Source of the DNA: Fontibacillus panacisegetis
Lineage (GTDB): Bacteria; Bacillota; Bacilli; Paenibacillales; Paenibacillaceae
Assembly (NCBI RefSeq): GCF_900102215.1
Contig: NZ_FNBG01000001.1
Coordinates: forward strand, 410,468-474,467
Length of the DNA stretch: 64,000 nt
Reading direction: 5' to 3'
Shown: positions 20,197-30,324 of the stretch, piece by piece
How positions within the stretch are numbered: the first letter of the stretch is position 1
Layout: each line of letters starts with the position of its first letter
Position numbers and translations under genes: made by a program
Notes under the pieces: model-generated
What the model was told of the DNA's origin: nothing
The model's input: the letters and a program-made list of their open reading frames with translations, nothing else
Databases searched by the model: none

Positions 20197-22266
20197 CTAT
20201 TTAATAAATGCATTCGGATCGATAATAAGTGCAACTTGTCCATCGCCCAAAATGGTAGCCCCGGCAACTCCCTGAATTGAAGGAAGATATTTACCAAGAT
20301 TTTTGATAACTATTTCACTTTGACCAATGAAATCTTCAACCGTCAGAGCAGCTAACCGTTCGCCCTTACGAACAACAACCATTTCGGTTTCCTCTTCCGC
20401 AGCCTCAGCAAAATCTGGAATATCAAACAGTTGAGACAGTGACATTACTGGGATATGAGTATCACGATAAGGGATCATGGTGTATCCATGAACATTTCGG
20501 ATTTGATCCCTTTTGATTAATCCAGTCTCGACAATGGAAGACAGAGGAATCGCATATTTCTCTAAACCTACCTTAATCAACATAGCTGAAATGATAGAAA
20601 GAGTCAGAGGCAATTGTACAGAAAATTTAGTCCCTTGACCAAGCTTAGATTCAACCGAAACTACACCGCTTAGCGACTCGATTTTGGATCTAACAACATC
20701 CAAGCCTACACCACGACCGGATACATCCGTAATAACTTCAGCTGTGCTAAATCCAGGAGCGAACAGAAGCATAAATACCTGTTCATCTGTCATTTGAGAA
20801 GCTTCGCTCTCAGTGACAATTCCATTTTTGAGCGCCTTGCCAAGTACTTTATGACGGTCAATCCCGCTACCATCGTCTTCAATTTCAATAAAGACATGAT
20901 TTCCACTATGGAAAGCTCTTAACTGAACAGTACCTGTCTCTGGCTTGCCAAGTGCAATACGCTGGGCTGTGGACTCAACCCCATGGTCAACTGCGTTGCG
21001 AAGCAAGTGAACCAGCGGATCACCAATTTCGTCGATGACGGTGCGGTCCATTTCGGTTTCAGCACCTGTGATCACAAGATCAATTTTTTTATCGAGCGAT
21101 TTGGACAGATCTCGAACCATCCGCGGGAAACGGCTAAATACGGTATCAACCTGAACCATTCGAAGCTTCAGAACTATGTTCTGGAGATCACTTCCGACAC
21201 GGCTCATATGCTCAACTGTTTCCGTCAGATCGGAACGCTTCACTTCATTAGCCAGCTGTTCAAGACGCGCTCGGTCAATAAGTAATTCACTTAAAAGATT
21301 CATTAACACATCCAGCCGGTCAATATCTACGCGAATCGTTCTGGAAGGTGCTGAACCGCCTGCCGTGCGACTCGCAGGTTTACTCTTGTCCGCATCTGGT
21401 ACTGCTTTACCAGCTGTTTTATTAGCAGCTTCCTCTTCAGAAGCAACTTCAGCAGTTGGAGTGGCAGCAGCGGTTTCTTTCACACCTGAAACAAGCTGTG
21501 ATAAAGTATCCTGATCAAGCAGCATAACTTCAGCAGTTTCAATTTCGGATAAGTTCAAAATCATGCTTTGCAGTTCCGCAGCATCTTTCTGCGTTATGTA
21601 ATAAAGTGAAAAGCTGCGATCAAATTTTTCCTGTTCAATATCCTGTACTGTCGGATGCGATTTAACAATTTCACCATAGCGTTCAAGCAAATCAAATACC
21701 AAGTACGCCCGAGCCGCTTTAAGCTGGCAATCTTCCCGGATGGAAACATTGATATGCATGACCTTGTGACCTTCAGCTATCGATTGCTCCAATACTGAAT
21801 ACTGATATTCATCCAATTGAATGTTACCCGATTCAGCTGAACTCTTGGTTGCTGGAGCCGACGAACTGTTACCTGACGGTACACCCTCGCCCTTAACGAT
21901 AGCCTGAAGCGAAGCAACGATCGAACTTACGTCCGCTTTTCCCTCTCCGCCTTGCGTGATATCCTGAACCATCGATTGTAAGGCATCAAGACTCTTAAAT
22001 AGAGTATCAAATATGAAGTCTTGCATCTTCAGCTTCTCGTTCCGCACTAGATCAAGGACGTTCTCCATCTGATGCGTCAAGGACGATAGATCCTCAAAGC
22101 CCATCGTTGCAGCCATACCTTTTAACGTATGGGCGGATCTAAAAATGACCTGAACGATCCCTATGTCTTCAGGATTGTTCTCCAACTCTAGCATATTTTC
22201 ATTCAGTGACTGCAAATGATCATTCGACTCATCGATAAACATGGATAAATATTGATTCATGTCCAT
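20197..22266 (-). CDS. cheA: Chemotaxis histidine kinase CheA
   Basis: Receptor-coupled kinase phosphorylating CheY and CheB. Across 689 residues: P1 with the phospho-acceptor His46 in FRSAHTLKGMAATMGF; P2 (about 155-250); an Ala/Glu-rich linker; P3 dimerisation (about 310-370); P4 ATPase with HLLRNAVDHGVE, DDGSGID and SGRGVGLDVV (about 370-550); and P5 CheW-like to the end. The ATG at 22,266 follows AAGGAGGTG. A second ATG two codons on is also possible. It is 28 bp after cheB. Confidence 0.97.
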   Translation of the reverse strand: MDMNQYLSMFIDESNDHLQSLNENMLELENNPEDIGIVQVIFRSAHTLKGMAATMGFEDLSSLTHQMENVLDLVRNEKLKMQDFIFDTLFKSLDALQSMVQDITQGGEGKADVSSIVASLQAIVKGEGVPSGNSSSAPATKSSAESGNIQLDEYQYSVLEQSIAEGHKVMHINVSIREDCQLKAARAYLVFDLLERYGEIVKSHPTVQDIEQEKFDRSFSLYYITQKDAAELQSMILNLSEIETAEVMLLDQDTLSQLVSGVKETAAATPTAEVASEEEAANKTAGKAVPDADKSKPASRTAGGSAPSRTIRVDIDRLDVLMNLLSELLIDRARLEQLANEVKRSDLTETVEHMSRVGSDLQNIVLKLRMVQVDTVFSRFPRMVRDLSKSLDKKIDLVITGAETEMDRTVIDEIGDPLVHLLRNAVDHGVESTAQRIALGKPETGTVQLRAFHSGNHVFIEIEDDGSGIDRHKVLGKALKNGIVTESEASQMTDEQVFMLLFAPGFSTAEVITDVSGRGVGLDVVRSKIESLSGVVSVESKLGQGTKFSVQLPLTLSIISAMLIKVGLEKYAIPLSSIVETGLIKRDQIRNVHGYTMIPYRDTHIPVMSLSQLFDIPDFAEAAEEETEMVVVRKGERLAALTVEDFIGQSEIVIKNLGKYLPSIQGVAGATILGDGQVALIIDPNAFIK

Positions 22267-22294
22267 GGTGAGGCACCTCCTTCAAGAGATTCCA

Positions 22295-23749
22295 TTATTT
22301 CACAATCTGTACTAACTTAAGGCCAATCTCATTAAGCGGTAACACATTATTGACGCATCCCAGTTCTACAGCAGAACGAGGCATTCCATAAACAACGCAA
22401 GTTTCTTCACTCTCTGCAATCGTCGAAGTGACACCACTGTCATACAATTTCTTCATTGCCTTCGCTCCATCACTCCCCATGCCGGTTAATAACACGACAT
22501 GACGTTTCAGAGATTCCAGCGGAAGCAGCGATTCATATAGAACATCTACTGAAGGGCGATGCCCACTGCGAGGCGCATGCTCTGATAGATTCAGCTTATA
22601 TTTCCCTCCAGCACTTAAGCTGACGTTCATATGATGCCCCCCGGGAGCTATGTATGCCGTTCCAGCAAGCAGCTCCATCCCTTCTTCCGCCTCTACAACG
22701 TTCAGCGCGCTTAAACTATCCAGTCGCTGAGCTAACGATTTTGTGAAGTTCGCAGGCATATGCTGAACGATCACGATTGGTGCGGGAAAATGAGCCGGAA
22801 TTTTCTCTAACACCGCTTTTAGAGCTTTTGGACCTCCGGTTGAAGTACCGATCGCGACCAAATCCGTGAAGCCTTTTTTTGATAATGACGGTGATGCTCT
22901 CCCTAAATCTATTGGTGTGTCCTTTACCGCAGGTATATCAACCATTGATGAGCTTGGTGGCGACATCGAAGTCGTGTCGGTATTTTCTCCACTCAGCTTT
23001 TTACGGGAGATAGACGGAGCCGCTTTCTGTTGATCGTCTTTAGGCTGCTTCCCAGCCAAAGGTTTTACCATATCCTTAACCTTTTTTCTAGTACTGACAG
23101 CCGGTGGAGCTATACTAGATTTGGATGGCCCAACAGACGATTTGTTATCTGAGACCGTAGAAGCTTCATTCTTGAAGTCTAAGGTAAGCTTATCCCGCTG
23201 ATCCAGATCTTGCGCACTTCCTTTATCACTCGCTGAATTGTCCAGTATTGTTCTCTTAGACTGAATCGGCGGAGTTTTAGGAGTTTTGGGAGGCATTATT
23301 TCAGGAAGCTTCTTCTCCAATGCCGCTTGTCTGGCCAGCTTTCTTTCTTTAGCAAGCATTGCTGCACGGATTTGCTCACGAAGCTGTCGACCTACCTCTT
23401 CAATATCATGTGAGCTAGTGGATACCGATGGTTTTCGAATAAAGTCAAATGCCCCAAGCTCTAATGCCATAATCGTTTCTTGCATGCCCTGCTCATTAAT
23501 TCCAGAGAGCATTATAACTGGCAGAGGGTGCTTACTCATGATAACCTTAAGAGCCTCAAGCCCATTCAACTCAGGCATTTCAACATCCATTGTAACGAGA
23601 TCAGGGGAAAGTTTTGCGATCATTTCAATTGCTTCTCGTCCATTTTTAGCCGTTCCAACCACATGAAATACCGGATCCTGCTCGATTAGGTCAGAAACGA
23701 TTTTTCGCATGAACGCTGAATCGTCAACTACCATAACCTGATATATCAT
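22295..23749 (-). CDS. cheB: Chemotaxis methylesterase/deamidase CheB with long linker
   Basis: Response regulator that demethylates and deamidates receptors. The receiver (1-120) has phospho-acceptor Asp55 in TMDVEMPELNG. The C-terminal methylesterase (about 295-484) has Ser in AIGTSTGGPKAL, His in VIVQHMPANFT and Asp in LTGMGSDGAKAM. Between them lies about 150 residues of Lys/Ser/Pro/Asp-rich, apparently disordered linker, which makes the protein 484 residues against about 350 in E. coli or B. subtilis. Both catalytic modules look intact. It lies 30 bp after flhG. Confidence 0.95.
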   Translation of the reverse strand: MIYQVMVVDDSAFMRKIVSDLIEQDPVFHVVGTAKNGREAIEMIAKLSPDLVTMDVEMPELNGLEALKVIMSKHPLPVIMLSGINEQGMQETIMALELGAFDFIRKPSVSTSSHDIEEVGRQLREQIRAAMLAKERKLARQAALEKKLPEIMPPKTPKTPPIQSKRTILDNSASDKGSAQDLDQRDKLTLDFKNEASTVSDNKSSVGPSKSSIAPPAVSTRKKVKDMVKPLAGKQPKDDQQKAAPSISRKKLSGENTDTTSMSPPSSSMVDIPAVKDTPIDLGRASPSLSKKGFTDLVAIGTSTGGPKALKAVLEKIPAHFPAPIVIVQHMPANFTKSLAQRLDSLSALNVVEAEEGMELLAGTAYIAPGGHHMNVSLSAGGKYKLNLSEHAPRSGHRPSVDVLYESLLPLESLKRHVVLLTGMGSDGAKAMKKLYDSGVTSTIAESEETCVVYGMPRSAVELGCVNNVLPLNEIGLKLVQIVK

Positions 23750-23779
23750 ACTGTTCCACCTCAGTTCCTTGATGCAGAA

Positions 23780-24682
23780 TCATTTTGTGCGTTTGAACCA
23801 GTTATTCATAAATCTCTTGATTCCTGATACAGTATCATTTGATTTCGACTGTGGAATATCCATGTACATCATGGCCAGGCGTTGTATATCACGCGCAGCC
23901 GCACAACCGGGGTAGGCTGTAGAAAAAGGAATTTGTTTTTTTACCGCTTGCATTACATGGGGATCATCACTCATAAATCCCAGCATCGAAATCTCTTTAT
24001 CCAGGAAGCGATGAGCAACAAGCGTAATTTTGTCAGCAACCTCACGCGCCTCTCTGAGGTCAGTTGCTCTGTTAACAATGAGCTTAAAAGGAACGTCACT
24101 GTTAATTCCATGTACGACCTTGATTAATGCATAAGCATCAGTAATTGCTGTCGGCTCAGGAGTAGTGACTACCAAAGTCTCATCAGCAGCGGTAATAAAT
24201 TTTAATGTTTCTTTAGAAAGACCGGCTCCCGTGTCGAAAATGATATAATCCATCTCTTCTGAAACCTTCTCCAGCTCAGAGGTGAAGTAATTCAAATCAT
24301 TATCCGACAGCTTAAATAAGTCAGCCATTCCCGACCCTCCCGCAATAAAGGGAAGACCCTGTGTTCCTAATTCAATAATTTCTTTAATGCCCTTCTCACC
24401 TTTAAGCAAATGATACAAACTATATCTCGGTCTGACTCCCATCAATACATCAATATTTGCCATACCAATATCAGCATCGAATAGAAGTACTTTACGACCG
24501 AATGATTTTAAGGCTAAAGCGAAGTTAAGCGTAAAATTTGATTTCCCAACTCCACCTTTGCCACTGCAAACAGTTAATATACGAGCAGGTCCCGATGATG
24601 TCCCCTTGTTATTGCCATTCACTCCAGAGAATCTTTCTCTTAAAGTAACCAGATCTCTTAGTGTCTGAGCTTGGTCATTCAT
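23780..24682 (-). CDS. flhG: Flagellar placement ATPase FlhG (YlxH, MinD-like)
   Basis: ParA/MinD-type ATPase that works with FlhF to set flagellar number and position. The 300-residue protein has the deviant Walker A CSGKGGVGKSNFTLNFALAL near residue 40, DADIGMANIDVL, and switch II IIFDTGAG. It ends in a basic, amphipathic tail (GIKRFMNNWFKRTK) likely to contact membrane. The start overlaps flhF by 4 bp. Confidence 0.95.
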   Translation of the reverse strand: MNDQAQTLRDLVTLRERFSGVNGNNKGTSSGPARILTVCSGKGGVGKSNFTLNFALALKSFGRKVLLFDADIGMANIDVLMGVRPRYSLYHLLKGEKGIKEIIELGTQGLPFIAGGSGMADLFKLSDNDLNYFTSELEKVSEEMDYIIFDTGAGLSKETLKFITAADETLVVTTPEPTAITDAYALIKVVHGINSDVPFKLIVNRATDLREAREVADKITLVAHRFLDKEISMLGFMSDDPHVMQAVKKQIPFSTAYPGCAAARDIQRLAMMYMDIPQSKSNDTVSGIKRFMNNWFKRTK

Positions 24683-26025
24683 GAACTGAACTCTCCCATT
24701 ATCATATCAATTAGCATGTTCTGATTAGACAGAAGCAGATCATCCGGGACATTTTGCCCATTAGTGATATATGACAACTTAACAGGATAATCATTCATGA
24801 GGTTAAACATCGGTCCAACGCTTTCTGTTTCGTCTAGCTTCGTAAAAATTACTTTATCCAGACCATATCTACTGAAATGCTCCGCAATTTTCTTCATATC
24901 CTGCGCCTTGGAAGTCAAGCTGAGCACCAGATAAGTCTCACTTTGTTCGGAAGGGCTAAGCAAGCTGTGAAGCTCTGCTACATAAATTTCATTCAAATAG
25001 TTTCTTCCTGCTGTATCCATCAAAATTAAATCGCAATCATCTAATCGCTGAAAAGCTCTTTGCACATCTCCCGGCGATTGAACGACCTCAAGAGGTACAT
25101 TTAAAATAGAGGCATATGTTCGAAGCTGTTCAACTGCTGAAATCCGGTAAGTATCAGCTGTAATAAAGCCTACCTTTTTACGGACTCTGAATATTTGATC
25201 AGCTGCAAGCTTCGCAATCGTTGTCGTTTTTCCAACACCTGTAGGACCAGCAATATACACGATTCGTGTATTTTCGCCAATCCCCTCGCCTATGCGCTCC
25301 TCCAGAAATGAGCCAAGTTGCTGACGAACCTGTCTTTCCAACTCATCATCAGAAATTGATTTGTCCGAATCAATCCATTTCTGATAGGTCTTATCGATCC
25401 AGTTATCAACTAGCTCTGCTGATATTTCTTGTTCAAGCATTCGATTCTTAATCGCGTCTAAAGCCTTCGGAAGTTCTAAATCACCTTTCTGCTGTTTGGC
25501 TAATTGGCCGATCCAGCTCTTCATTTCCCTTATCTCACTAAGCAATTGCTCTTCCTTTAATCGATAGGACTGATCAACAACGGTGCTGACATGCTCCGTT
25601 GTCTGAACCGGATTTTGATATTCATCCTCCAATGATTTCCGAAGCGTATCCTCCCATTTTTTCACTGCTGATTCATCTTTTTTAGGTATTAAAGGAACGT
25701 TCAGTTCTTCATTTGAGGTTGCACCCACGCCAGAACCCGATGTCATTTGCGATGTTCTGCGATAGGCTTCAGGAACTGATTGTCTTGCCACGGCTACTTG
25801 TGGAGAAGAAGATACCACAGGCCGCGGCACATTTACTTTAGGAGCTGGCTTGTCATTTCCCTCTGAAGCAGCAATGACTTCAATTTTCTTCTTCTGGAAC
25901 ATTCCCAGAAATCCGCCAATTTTCATCTCCTTTGTGCTCAAAATAACCGCATCTGCTCCTAGCTCGCTACGAATTTTAAGCATTGCATCCGGCATTGTGT
26001 CGACGATATACCGTTTTACTCTCAT
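24679..26025 (-). CDS. flhF: Flagellar SRP-like GTPase FlhF
   Basis: SRP54-family GTPase controlling flagellar position. The 448-residue protein has the N-terminal B region opening with MRVKRYIVDTMPDAMLKIRSELG, a variable basic/linker part (about 50-150), an N domain, and the GTPase with [18 protein letters not shown] near 255. Further G motifs are DTAGRNYL near 335 and TKLDETESVGP near 400. It overlaps flhA and flhG by 4 bp each, so the three are translationally coupled. Confidence 0.96.
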   Translation of the reverse strand: MRVKRYIVDTMPDAMLKIRSELGADAVILSTKEMKIGGFLGMFQKKKIEVIAASEGNDKPAPKVNVPRPVVSSSPQVAVARQSVPEAYRRTSQMTSGSGVGATSNEELNVPLIPKKDESAVKKWEDTLRKSLEDEYQNPVQTTEHVSTVVDQSYRLKEEQLLSEIREMKSWIGQLAKQQKGDLELPKALDAIKNRMLEQEISAELVDNWIDKTYQKWIDSDKSISDDELERQVRQQLGSFLEERIGEGIGENTRIVYIAGPTGVGKTTTIAKLAADQIFRVRKKVGFITADTYRISAVEQLRTYASILNVPLEVVQSPGDVQRAFQRLDDCDLILMDTAGRNYLNEIYVAELHSLLSPSEQSETYLVLSLTSKAQDMKKIAEHFSRYGLDKVIFTKLDETESVGPMFNLMNDYPVKLSYITNGQNVPDDLLLSNQNMLIDMIMGEFSS

Positions 26026-28058
26026 AAGTTCACCACCCCGACACTTTGGATTTCAACATTGGGTTCCAGTTCACTATAGGACAATACCGGTATATCCTGC
26101 ATGCTGCGTTCAATAACCTGACGCAAGTACATACGAATTGTCGGAGAGGTCAGAACGATAGGTTGTTGTCCGGATTGGATAAGTCTGTTGATCTGTTCCG
26201 TTAACTTCTGGAACACATTCTGTGTGGATACCGGATCTAACGCTAAGTAACTGCCTTGTTCGGATTGCTGAACACTCTCGGCGATTTTTTTCTCAAGTGA
26301 AGGTCCTACTGTTATGACACGCATCGTCTCGCCTTGCTTCGTATATTGCTGTGTAATCTGCCTGGAGAGCGCCTGTCTGACATATTCAGTCAAAATATCC
26401 GGGTCCTTCGTATAAGTTCCGTAATCAGCCAAGGTTTCAAAAATCGTTACCATATCGCGAATAGATATTTTCTCGCGAAGCAGCTTGCCAAGTACCTTCT
26501 GAACATCACCGATCGACAATACGGAAGGAATCAGCTCATCAACAAGTACGGCATATCCCTCTTTGAGATTATCAACAAGCGCCTTCGTTTCCTGACGGCC
26601 AAGCAGCTCATGTGCGTGCTTCTTGATCATTTCCGTCAAATGCGTAGCAACCACAGAAGGAGGATCAACCACCGTATAGCCTGACAATTCTGCACGATCT
26701 TTAGTTGATTCATCAATCCATAACGCTGGCAATCCAAACGCAGGCTCCTGAGTCTCAATACCTGTAATTGAGTCATCGTCCATCCCAGGACTCATTGCCA
26801 AATAGTGATTAAGTAATAATTCACCACCGCCAACGACATTTCCTTTAATTTTGATGACATATTCATTCGGTTTAAGTTGAATATTGTCGCGAATTCGAAT
26901 AACCGGCACAACTAAACCCATTTCAAGTGCACATTGACGTCTGATCATGATAATTCGATCCAGTAAATCCCCACCTTGTGCTGTATCGGCAAGCGGAATA
27001 AGTCCGTATCCAAATTCGAATTCGATTGGATCAACTTGAAGCAGGTTGATCACGCTCTCTGGGCTTCGCACCTCTTCGATTTGCTGTTCCTCCTCTTGCA
27101 TTTCCTGCTCGATAACTCTTCGATCCATATTTTTTTGCATCCGTCTTGCTGCGTAGATCAGCATTCCGGCGAAAGGTAATGTAGTCCATGGACCAATCGG
27201 TGTAAACAAACCGAGGAGTGCGATCGTTCCAGCTACGATATAAATCAATTTCGGGTAAGTAAACAACTGACCTGTAATATCATCAGCCAAATTGCCTTCT
27301 GAAGAGGCACGTGTAACGATCAGACCCGAAGCTGTGGAAATCAACAGCGCAGGAATCTGGCTAACAAGACCGTCACCAATTGTGAGTATCGAATATGTAG
27401 ATAACGCTTCACCAAAGCCCATACCATGAATCGACATACCGATAATGAAACCGCCGATCAGGTTAATAAGCAAAATGATGATGCTGGCGATGGCATCCCC
27501 TTTGACGAATTTACTCGCCCCGTCCATCGCACCATAGAAATCGGCTTCACGCTCGATTTTACTGCGGCGTTCCCTAGCTTGCTGCTCATTAATCAACCCA
27601 GCGTTCAGGTCAGCGTCAATACTCATCTGCTTACCTGGCATGGCGTCGAGTGTAAAGCGAGCGGCAACCTCAGCCACACGCTCAGAACCTTTAGTGATTA
27701 CGATAAATTGGACCACTACCAGGATCAGGAAGACAACAAAACCGACTACGGGCTCGCCTTGGGATACCCATGCGCCAAATGTTGCCACAACGTCACCGGC
27801 TTTGGCTTGTCCCAAAATAAGCTTGGTAGTCGATACGTTAAGCGCTAATCTGAATAGCGTCGTGATGAGCAACATAGCAGGAAAAATGGAAAACTGCAGT
27901 GCTTCTTTCGTATTCATTGCAACTAATAAAATCAATAAGGAAACAGATATGTTTATAATAAGTAGAATATCGAGCAGCCATGTCGGGATCGGGACAATCA
28001 TTAACAGAACAATACCGATAATTCCAACAAGGATGAAAATATCTTTAAACTTTTTCAC
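26022..28058 (-). CDS. flhA: Flagellar export gate protein FlhA
   Basis: Main ion-conducting component of the type III flagellar export gate. The 678-residue protein has about eight membrane helices in the first 330 residues. The family signature around RFTLDAMPGKQMSIDADLN is near residue 140. A cytoplasmic domain (about 345-678) forms the nonameric ring that docks chaperone-substrate complexes. It follows flhB after 23 bp and overlaps flhF by 4 bp. Confidence 0.97.
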   Translation of the reverse strand: MKKFKDIFILVGIIGIVLLMIVPIPTWLLDILLIINISVSLLILLVAMNTKEALQFSIFPAMLLITTLFRLALNVSTTKLILGQAKAGDVVATFGAWVSQGEPVVGFVVFLILVVVQFIVITKGSERVAEVAARFTLDAMPGKQMSIDADLNAGLINEQQARERRSKIEREADFYGAMDGASKFVKGDAIASIIILLINLIGGFIIGMSIHGMGFGEALSTYSILTIGDGLVSQIPALLISTASGLIVTRASSEGNLADDITGQLFTYPKLIYIVAGTIALLGLFTPIGPWTTLPFAGMLIYAARRMQKNMDRRVIEQEMQEEEQQIEEVRSPESVINLLQVDPIEFEFGYGLIPLADTAQGGDLLDRIIMIRRQCALEMGLVVPVIRIRDNIQLKPNEYVIKIKGNVVGGGELLLNHYLAMSPGMDDDSITGIETQEPAFGLPALWIDESTKDRAELSGYTVVDPPSVVATHLTEMIKKHAHELLGRQETKALVDNLKEGYAVLVDELIPSVLSIGDVQKVLGKLLREKISIRDMVTIFETLADYGTYTKDPDILTEYVRQALSRQITQQYTKQGETMRVITVGPSLEKKIAESVQQSEQGSYLALDPVSTQNVFQKLTEQINRLIQSGQQPIVLTSPTIRMYLRQVIERSMQDIPVLSYSELEPNVEIQSVGVVNL

Positions 28059-28081
28059 CGGTTTTCCCTCCGATCCCGAGT

Positions 28082-29170
28082 TTATTTAATCTTGCCTTTC
28101 AATTTGTATACATATGCCAGTACTTCAGCAACGGCTTGGAACAAATCGCCAGGAATCGAATCTCCGATCTCTGCTCTCTGAAACAACGCACGTGCGAGTG
28201 GCTTATTTTCAACTGTAACTACTCCATGCTCCTTAGCGATCTCCTTAATTCGAAGTGCCACATAGTCCTGACCTTTTGCCACAACTTCGGGAGCGTCCAT
28301 TTGAGAACCGTCGTATTTTAATGCAACTGCGAAATGCGTTGGGTTCGTAATAATAACATCCGCTTTTGGAACTTCCTGCATCATCCGCTGAAGCGCCATA
28401 CGCCTTTGTCTTTCGCGAATTTTACCTTTAATCAGCGGGTCACCTTCCATTTTCTTATACTCATCCTTAATGTCTTGTTTGGACATTTTCAAGTTTTTTT
28501 CGTGATCATATTTCTGATAGATATAATCCAGAACGGAGAGTACGAACAACGCTGCCCCAATTTTAAGTCCAAGGCTCATCGTAAGACCGGCTGTAAATTG
28601 AAACGCTTCATCTACTGAAGTATGAACCAGCTTGGCAATCTGATCTCGCTCGCCCCAAATGGTTGAATACACAAGAAAACCGATAATAACTAACTTTAGA
28701 AGAGTTTTTAGAAACTGAACTAGTGAGCGCATTGAAAAAATATTTTTAAAGCCTTTAATCGGATCAATTTTGCTGAGCTTCATCTTGAGAGGGTCACCAG
28801 TTAAGAGAAAACCTACTTGTACATAGTTTGCTAGAATTGCCATAACAAAAATAACTAAAAAGATTGGTGCCAAAAGCAACAGTAGCTTAACACCATAATC
28901 ACTGAACATGACCATAACATTTTCTGCGGTAACATCCATAGTTAAACGATGATGCAACACATCAGCGTAGAGATAAATAAGTCTTTCTTTAAAATAGCCG
29001 CCAAACGCAATCAGGCAGAGAAAAGAGGACAATAGCACGACCGCTCCGGATAGTTCCTGGCTCTTTGCAACCTGACCTTTTTTTCTTGCATCCTGACGCT
29101 TATGGGGTGTAGCCTTCTCCGTCTTTTCACCAGAAAACAGCTGCAAGTCCAGAGCATAGCGATACGTCAC
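28082..29170 (-). CDS. flhB: Flagellar export switch protein FlhB
   Basis: Export gate component that switches specificity from rod/hook to filament substrates. The 362-residue protein has an N-terminal EKTEKATPHKRQDARKKGQVAKS, four membrane helices, and the cytoplasmic domain with the autocleavage site NPTH in ITNPTHFAVALKYD near residue 275. The GTG start at 29,170 follows GGGGGG with good spacing. It is 17 bp after fliR, as expected. Confidence 0.96.
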   Translation of the reverse strand: MTYRYALDLQLFSGEKTEKATPHKRQDARKKGQVAKSQELSGAVVLLSSFLCLIAFGGYFKERLIYLYADVLHHRLTMDVTAENVMVMFSDYGVKLLLLLAPIFLVIFVMAILANYVQVGFLLTGDPLKMKLSKIDPIKGFKNIFSMRSLVQFLKTLLKLVIIGFLVYSTIWGERDQIAKLVHTSVDEAFQFTAGLTMSLGLKIGAALFVLSVLDYIYQKYDHEKNLKMSKQDIKDEYKKMEGDPLIKGKIRERQRRMALQRMMQEVPKADVIITNPTHFAVALKYDGSQMDAPEVVAKGQDYVALRIKEIAKEHGVVTVENKPLARALFQRAEIGDSIPGDLFQAVAEVLAYVYKLKGKIK

Positions 29171-29187
29171 TTTGGTCCCCCCCTTCT

Positions 29188-29976
29188 TTACTGTGGCCTC
29201 TCTCCGATGACGCCAAGTAAATTATGCAGTGATTTGAACATAAATTCGAACAAATACTGGAATGCATATACGAAGCTTGAAATTAGGAGGAGCATAACGA
29301 CTAATCCAACTATAATTTTTAGCGGTATACCAATAACAAAGACATTGAACTGAGGAGCTGTACGGGCTAAAAATCCAAGTGCAACATCTGTCAGAAATAA
29401 CGCAACAATCAAAGGAGCTGCCATTTGTAATGATAGTGTAAATGATTGACTAAACGTCGTTATTAAGAATTCAGATACATTTCCATTATAAATTTTCTGG
29501 AACAATTCGTTTGATAATGGTATCCAGTTATAACTTCGAATAATGGCGTCCAGCAAATAATGATGTCCATTTATACTCAGAAACAGCAGGGTTGCAATTA
29601 TATACTTAAAATTACCTAGGATTGGCGCAGAAGCTCCTGTCATCGGATCGATAACGTTAGCAATCCCGAAACCGATTTGAATGTCGATAAAAGAACCTGC
29701 GATTTGAATGACATAAAAAATAAGAGTAGCCACGAAGCCCATTAAAAGACCGATGAGAACCTCACGAATGATTACAATCGCATACCCAAGATCACTCGGG
29801 ATTACCTGGCCTGTTCCTTGCACCATAAGAACAAGAATTGCGACAATGCCCGATAACCCGATCTTGAACGTTGTAGGAACACCACGGGACGAAAAAATCG
29901 GCGCAACTACAAAAAATGCTGATATTCGACAAAAAATAAGTAAAAAAATCGAAAATACATGCAATAAAGTATCCAT
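29188..29976 (-). CDS. fliR: Flagellar export gate protein FliR
   Basis: Membrane core subunit of the FliPQR export channel. The 262-residue protein is almost entirely hydrophobic, with about six helices. The family pattern includes RISAFFVVAPIFSSRGVP at the N-terminus and IDIQIGFGIANVIDPMTG in the middle. It sits between fliQ (12 bp) and flhB (17 bp) in the conserved fliP-fliQ-fliR-flhB order. Confidence 0.96.
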   Translation of the reverse strand: MDTLLHVFSIFLLIFCRISAFFVVAPIFSSRGVPTTFKIGLSGIVAILVLMVQGTGQVIPSDLGYAIVIIREVLIGLLMGFVATLIFYVIQIAGSFIDIQIGFGIANVIDPMTGASAPILGNFKYIIATLLFLSINGHHYLLDAIIRSYNWIPLSNELFQKIYNGNVSEFLITTFSQSFTLSLQMAAPLIVALFLTDVALGFLARTAPQFNVFVIGIPLKIIVGLVVMLLLISSFVYAFQYLFEFMFKSLHNLLGVIGERPQ

Positions 29977-29988
29977 AATCTCGTCTGC

Positions 29989-30258
29989 CTAACCGATATA
30001 ATTAGAAAGATTGTTTAATATACCGTAAGTAAAATCGACTAGAGTTGTTAAAATCCATGGTCCAAACAGCAGTAAGGCAATCAAGACTGCAACGATTTTA
30101 GGAACAAAGGCAAGCGTCTGCTCCTGAATCTGAGTTGTTGCCTGAAAAATACTTATGATAAGACCAACGACCAGAGCAATTACTAGCATCGGTGCACTGA
30201 CCTTCAGAACGGTAAATACGGCTTGTCCGGCCAAACCGATAATAAATTCCGAACTCAT
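29989..30258 (-). CDS. fliQ: Flagellar export gate protein FliQ
   Basis: Small 89-residue subunit of the FliPQR channel. It has two hydrophobic hairpin helices (about 16-38 and 52-75) with the family segment ISIFQATTQIQEQTLAFVPKI between them. Its length and position between fliP and fliR are diagnostic. An AGGGGGAAGA ribosome site precedes the ATG. Confidence 0.96.
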   Translation of the reverse strand: MSSEFIIGLAGQAVFTVLKVSAPMLVIALVVGLIISIFQATTQIQEQTLAFVPKIVAVLIALLLFGPWILTTLVDFTYGILNNLSNYIG

Positions 30259-30324
30259 TACCGTCTTCCCCCTCTATAATAACTTGATTGATGATTACTC
30301 TATCACGAAAATTATGAAATCACG

